The translations under genes were made by a program, and so were the position numbers. Of a stretch of DNA of 35,013 nt, positions 31,918 through 35,013 are shown one piece after another. The stretch is from Treponema sp. GTDB lineage: Bacteria; Spirochaetota; Spirochaetia; Treponematales; Breznakiellaceae. Below the pieces are notes generated by a model that was given only the letters and a program-made list of their open reading frames with translations, was not told the DNA's origin and did not search any database. Location of the stretch: contig JAITHL010000082.1 in the NCBI GenBank assembly GCA_031279975.1, positions 1-35,013 of the forward strand, in the 5' to 3' direction. Position 1 is the first letter of the stretch, and each line of letters begins with the position of its first letter.

Positions 31918-33642
31918 ATGGCAGAATCACAAAAAACACCTTCCCTGGTTCCCGATTACGATGACCGCGTGGAGACGCTTAATCTATCCAACCGTTCCAC
32001 CAACGCCCTCAAGCTGGCGGGTATTAGGGACATAGAACAATTTTTAAATATTAACGAGCGCGATGTTTGCGGCATAAAAAACATTGGCGCGAAGAGCGCT
32101 GAAGAAATATTGCAATGCCAAAAAAGGCTGCTGGGCTACGGGCTGCAAAAGCAGAACGCGCTGTCCGCTCTGGAGCAGCCGGTATATGAGCTTAATATTT
32201 CCGTCCGCGCCGCGAATGTTCTGGCGAAGAACGGCGTCAATACTATTGATAAACTGGTGAACATGCGGGATGAAGATATTGAGCAATTGAAAAAAATCGG
32301 GAAGAAAACGGTAAAAGAAATAATGTATTGCAAAAGGGCCCTGTCCGCCTTGCCGGTTAATAACGCCGCCCCTGAAACAAGGATCGATATACGCAAGCAC
32401 CGGCTTTTAAAACTCCAGAACGCCTATCAGATGATACCCGGACACCGCCGGGACAGGGCTGTTCAGGATTATTTATCCGCGGTTTCAGGCATTGAGGCAA
32501 GCCTCATCATAAAGGAAAGCGGGAATTTCTTGCCGTCATTACACAGCGTCAGCGATATTGTTTCAGTCTTTGAGGAAGCGACGAATAATACTTCCAACAC
32601 GCAGAAAGTCCTGTTCCTCCTGGGCATCTTTGCTTTTGATGTACGGGCGAGCCTTGACCGGGCCTTCGGCGCCCTGTTAAGCGAAGAAAGTTTCGGGCGT
32701 TTTTTGAACATATTGGAAAAACGCATAGCCGGGCAGGTTTTGCAGGAGATAGCGGACTCCCTGGGGCTTACCCGCGAAAGGGTAAGGCAGCTTGAATGCA
32801 AGGGAATAAAGCTGTTAAATGAGCATTTAATGCCCCTATGCGTGGATATTATCGCGTTTATCGACATGGAAAACAACTTTGAAAAAATAATAACCCATGA
32901 GGAGCTGCGCCGGTGTATTGGAGACGCGAAGTATTTCGATCTGTTTTTATACGCCATGAAAACAAACGGCCCCTGGGATGCCTATCAATACCATAAGCGG
33001 TTTCACGTCTTCTGCCGCCGGGACCTGTATGATCGAATCGACGCGCTTTCGGGATATATGAACGCTTTGCCGGCGATTATCGACAGGGACCAGAAAGACG
33101 CGGCGCTTGAGTCCCTGGGCGTCCAGCTTGAACTGCCCTTAAAAATTATCATGATGGAATTCGTGAACGCCTATAAACCGGCGGGAAGGGTATACTACCG
33201 GGGAAAACTATCCTTGGCGAGAATGTACGATTATGTCCTTGAAAAGTATTACCCCGAGGGGATTAAACTATTTGACGACGCCATCATAGAATCCTTTAAG
33301 AAGCAGGTTGTTGACGTTTTCGGAGAGATTGACGTTTCTGAAAATAATCACGCGATTTATTCAAGAATCACCAGCGTTTCCGTCTTGTGCGACCGGGGCA
33401 CGTATATACACCCCTGTTTTGTAACGATAGACGCCGGGTTAATCGACGAGATAGCCTCCCACATTCTCATCTCCCCCAAGGGCGGCCTTTCCTTCGGCGA
33501 GTTATTTGAGGATTTTAGGCAGAAACTGGCCCTGCGGTCGAACATCAACAATAAATATTTCCTGCACGGCGCGCTTGAGCTGCGCTTAAAGGACCGGTTT
33601 TTGTTTACCAGGGACGCCATTGTCAAGAAGACGAAAACATGA
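31918..33642 (+). CDS. Protein with two RNA polymerase alpha-CTD-like domains and a sigma-region-4-like HTH
   Basis: Residues about 20-70 (LSNRSTNALKLAGIRDIEQF, then CGIKNIGAKSAEEIL) and about 88-140 (LNISVRAANVLAKNGVNTID, then LKKIGKKTVKEIM) each match the alpha-CTD fold with its helix-hairpin-helix. Residues about 275-297 (LQEIADSLGLTRERVRQLE) match sigma-70 region 4. The remaining C-terminal half is unrecognised; its end (GGLSFGELFEDFRQKLALRS to FLFTRDAIVKK) could be a winged helix. At 574 aa it is not a normal RpoA or sigma factor. A role as a transcription regulator contacting DNA or polymerase is plausible. Codon use is more AT-rich than in neighbours, which suggests horizontal acquisition. 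AAGGA precedes the ATG by 8 nt. Its own promoter is strong. Confidence 0.8.
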   Translation: MAESQKTPSLVPDYDDRVETLNLSNRSTNALKLAGIRDIEQFLNINERDVCGIKNIGAKSAEEILQCQKRLLGYGLQKQNALSALEQPVYELNISVRAANVLAKNGVNTIDKLVNMRDEDIEQLKKIGKKTVKEIMYCKRALSALPVNNAAPETRIDIRKHRLLKLQNAYQMIPGHRRDRAVQDYLSAVSGIEASLIIKESGNFLPSLHSVSDIVSVFEEATNNTSNTQKVLFLLGIFAFDVRASLDRAFGALLSEESFGRFLNILEKRIAGQVLQEIADSLGLTRERVRQLECKGIKLLNEHLMPLCVDIIAFIDMENNFEKIITHEELRRCIGDAKYFDLFLYAMKTNGPWDAYQYHKRFHVFCRRDLYDRIDALSGYMNALPAIIDRDQKDAALESLGVQLELPLKIIMMEFVNAYKPAGRVYYRGKLSLARMYDYVLEKYYPEGIKLFDDAIIESFKKQVVDVFGEIDVSENNHAIYSRITSVSVLCDRGTYIHPCFVTIDAGLIDEIASHILISPKGGLSFGELFEDFRQKLALRSNINNKYFLHGALELRLKDRFLFTRDAIVKKTKT

Positions 33643-33665
33643 GGCGCCGCCGCGTCAGCGGCGCT
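33643..33665. terminator. Bidirectional hairpin between convergent genes
   Basis: GCGCCGC (33644-33650) pairs with GCGGCGC (33658-33664) with a 7-nt loop. It starts 2 nt after one stop codon and overlaps the last codons of the opposite-strand gene. On the + strand it is followed by TGTTTG, a weak U-tract. Position between convergent genes supports a shared terminator. Confidence 0.6.
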
Positions 33666-34830
33666 GTTTGCCCGGCCTGGCCTGACAGGAGCGAAACAGG
33701 GGCTTAAAATGTTCCCAGGGCATTTCCCGCGCCCCAAGGCTGATTTTGTACGGATAGCCTCCGGGGCCGAAGTCCCAGAAAGCGTATCCCTGTTTTTCAA
33801 GATACCGGGCCGTGAGGATAATCTGCGCCGTTCCCGCGGAAGATACGTCGTGGTAGCCGGTGTAGCTGGTGTATATCCGCCCTACCGCCGCCCCGATTTC
33901 CCCGGCGGCCAGGGCGCCGTCTTGATACAGGGCGAACGAGACCGGCCTTGCCGGCCCCCCGGCGCCGCGGAGTATCGAAAAATAGTATTGGAACGCGGCG
34001 GTCAGCCCCATATCGCCGTGGACAGCGACGCAGCGTTTCATAACCGCGTCAAAATCCGCGCCGTAACGCAGCGTATAGCGCCGCCCGTTCTTTTTCAGAT
34101 GGCGGCCTATGGTTTTCCCAATATGGAGATTATGAAAGAAAAGAACGGACCGTCCGGGGCGGAAGTGGGGGGTAATAATGACCGCCTCTTGGGGGTTTCC
34201 CTTGATATCGATATAAAAACCGCGGCGCAGCAGCCGCTGTATAAGCCCCTCCCCTTCGGGCAGCCGGTTAGGGGGGATAAGCGCCGCGAGACTGGCCGCG
34301 TCTTCCCCTGGATAGCGGAGCCGCAGCATGGTTAGCAAGTCGCTCATGGCCTGGGCGTAGGCTCCCTGTTGGCAATAGAGCATGCCCCGGTTATGCAAGG
34401 CGTTGGCATTGTCCGGCTCAAGGCGTATGGTCTGGGAATAATCCTGGCCCGCTAAACCCGGGCGGTTCTGCCGGAAATAAACATTTCCCCGGTTGTGGAA
34501 TGCCCCGGCGTTGCCCGGCTCAAGGCGTATGGCTTGGGAATAGTCCTGGACCGCCTCATCGTAGCGGCGATTCCGGTCATAGGCCATGCCGCGGTTATAA
34601 AAAGCGCCGGCATTTTCAGGCTCTATGCGTATCAGCGCCGTGAAGTCCCGCGCCGCCGCGTCGAATAGGCCGAGGTCGTAATAGGCGCAGCCCCGGCCGC
34701 TATAGGCGCCGCCGTGTTCTGGGTTAAGCCGCAGGGCGTTGGTAAAGGCTTCAACAGCCGGGCGGAGCAGGCCCTCTTGTTGCAGTCTTAGGCCCTTAAT
34801 ATACCAAATTTCGGCGCTTAATGGTTTCAT
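33655..34830 (-). CDS. TPR protein fused to an Aat-like (L/F-tRNA-protein transferase) GNAT domain
   Basis: Five TPR units span about residues 7-175 in 34-residue steps (for example AGAFYNRGMAYDRNRRYDEA). TPR 3 and 4 are very similar at DNA level (102-bp spacing), so recently duplicated. Residues about 190-391 resemble leucyl/phenylalanyl-tRNA-protein transferase: VIITPHFRPGRSVLFFHNLH, FDAVMKRCVAVHGDMGLTAA and YHDVSSAGTAQIILTARYLE. SLGAREMPWEHF closes the domain. In Aat, a Glu in the ESMFS loop and a Gln in the DCQ motif are catalytic; here the aligned segments read YTGYHDVS and WDFGPGG, so both look replaced (by-eye alignment). It may transfer a different group or act as an adaptor. There is no signal peptide and a weak ribosome-binding site (AAGG adjacent to ATG). 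Confidence 0.78.
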   Translation of the reverse strand: MKPLSAEIWYIKGLRLQQEGLLRPAVEAFTNALRLNPEHGGAYSGRGCAYYDLGLFDAAARDFTALIRIEPENAGAFYNRGMAYDRNRRYDEAVQDYSQAIRLEPGNAGAFHNRGNVYFRQNRPGLAGQDYSQTIRLEPDNANALHNRGMLYCQQGAYAQAMSDLLTMLRLRYPGEDAASLAALIPPNRLPEGEGLIQRLLRRGFYIDIKGNPQEAVIITPHFRPGRSVLFFHNLHIGKTIGRHLKKNGRRYTLRYGADFDAVMKRCVAVHGDMGLTAAFQYYFSILRGAGGPARPVSFALYQDGALAAGEIGAAVGRIYTSYTGYHDVSSAGTAQIILTARYLEKQGYAFWDFGPGGYPYKISLGAREMPWEHFKPLFRSCQARPGKQRR

Positions 34831-34848
34831 CCTTGCGGTACCGGGGAA

Positions 34849-34877
34849 ACTATGATATACTAGCCGCGTCTTGTCAA
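34849..34877 (-). promoter_or_regulatory. Promoter of the TPR-Aat-like gene
   Basis: Reading the minus strand, TTGACA (plus 34872-34877) is followed 17 bp later by CATAGT (plus 34849-34854, 4 of 6 matches). This lies about 19 bp before the start codon. The -35 box is perfect and the -10 is moderate. Confidence 0.6.
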
Positions 34878-35013
34878 GGGGCCGAATTGCCTAAAAAGTT
34901 TTCTAGCCGAAAATGGGTTAATGACTAATAACCAAAACCTAGCCGAAATCAAACCGCCTCCGCTTCCATGGCGGGCTCGCGGCAACCGTCTTCAGTGTAA
35001 ACTTTCTCGCGGT
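34878..35013. other. Terminal non-coding segment
   Basis: No gene is seen. CTAGCCGAAA occurs twice (34903-34912 and 34939-34948), 36 bp apart, around an AT-rich stretch. The window ends before its context can be judged. Confidence 0.4.

Noticed and set aside
33709-34335. 208-aa plus-strand ORF opposite the TPR-Aat-like gene
   Set aside because: It lies antisense to a gene with clear TPR and Aat-like sequence and shows no recognisable features.
34903-34948. Paired CTAGCCGAAA motif as an attachment site
   Set aside because: Only two short copies are seen, no integrase is present and the window ends at 35013.

Overview
The window is GC-rich spirochaete DNA, most like a treponeme, possibly one of the GC-rich termite-gut or free-living relatives. 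The evidence is gene order. FlbB, FliK, FlgD, FlgE, FlbD, MotA, MotB, FliL, FliM, FliY, FliO, FliP, FliQ, FliR, FlhB, FlhA, FlhF and FlhG follow one another as in the long motility operon of Treponema and Borrelia. FlbB is a spirochaete collar protein, and FlgE carries the Lys/Cys pair used for the spirochaete-specific lysinoalanine hook crosslink. The exact genus is not certain.

Layout. 1-181: a degenerate 10-bp repeat and a leader hairpin. 182-1258: an LpxH-like metallophosphoesterase. 1314-23273: a roughly 22 kb one-strand motility operon, probably started by a promoter with a perfect sigma-28 -10 box. It covers the collar (FlbB), hook (FliK, FlgD, FlgE), stator (MotA, MotB, FliL), switch (FliM, FliY), export gate (FliO, FliP, FliQ, FliR, FlhB, FlhA), flagellar placement and number (FlhF, FlhG), a membrane protein of unknown role, the sigma factor FliA/WhiG, a Jag_N-FapA (DUF342) protein and two small proteins of unknown function. 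23296-23410: tRNA-Phe(GAA) with a good promoter, followed by a degenerate 38-bp tandem repeat array (23439-23658). 23719-31619: a bacterial alpha-2-macroglobulin lipoprotein with the CLEQ thioester, translationally coupled to PbpC (PBP1c). 31640-31787: five consecutive hairpins. 31838-33642: a strong promoter and a gene of lower GC for a protein with two RNA polymerase alpha-CTD-like domains and a sigma region 4-like helix-turn-helix. 33655-34830 (minus strand): a five-TPR protein fused to an L/F-tRNA-protein transferase (Aat)-like domain whose expected catalytic residues look replaced.

How it works together. The motility genes supply the motor, hook, export gate and late sigma factor of periplasmic flagella. 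The alpha-2-macroglobulin/PbpC pair is a known periplasmic protease-trapping and cell-wall repair module.

The most unusual signals are non-coding or architectural. Nearly every intergenic gap holds one or more near-perfect hairpins with very short loops, in arrays of two, three or five unrelated sequences. A 25-bp tandem duplication carries the ribosome-binding site and start codon of fliA. Long homopolymers (A10 in flhG, G9 near the start of the next gene) sit in frame-sensitive positions. The alpha-CTD/sigma-4 protein and the TPR-Aat fusion are the best candidates for undescribed protein functions.
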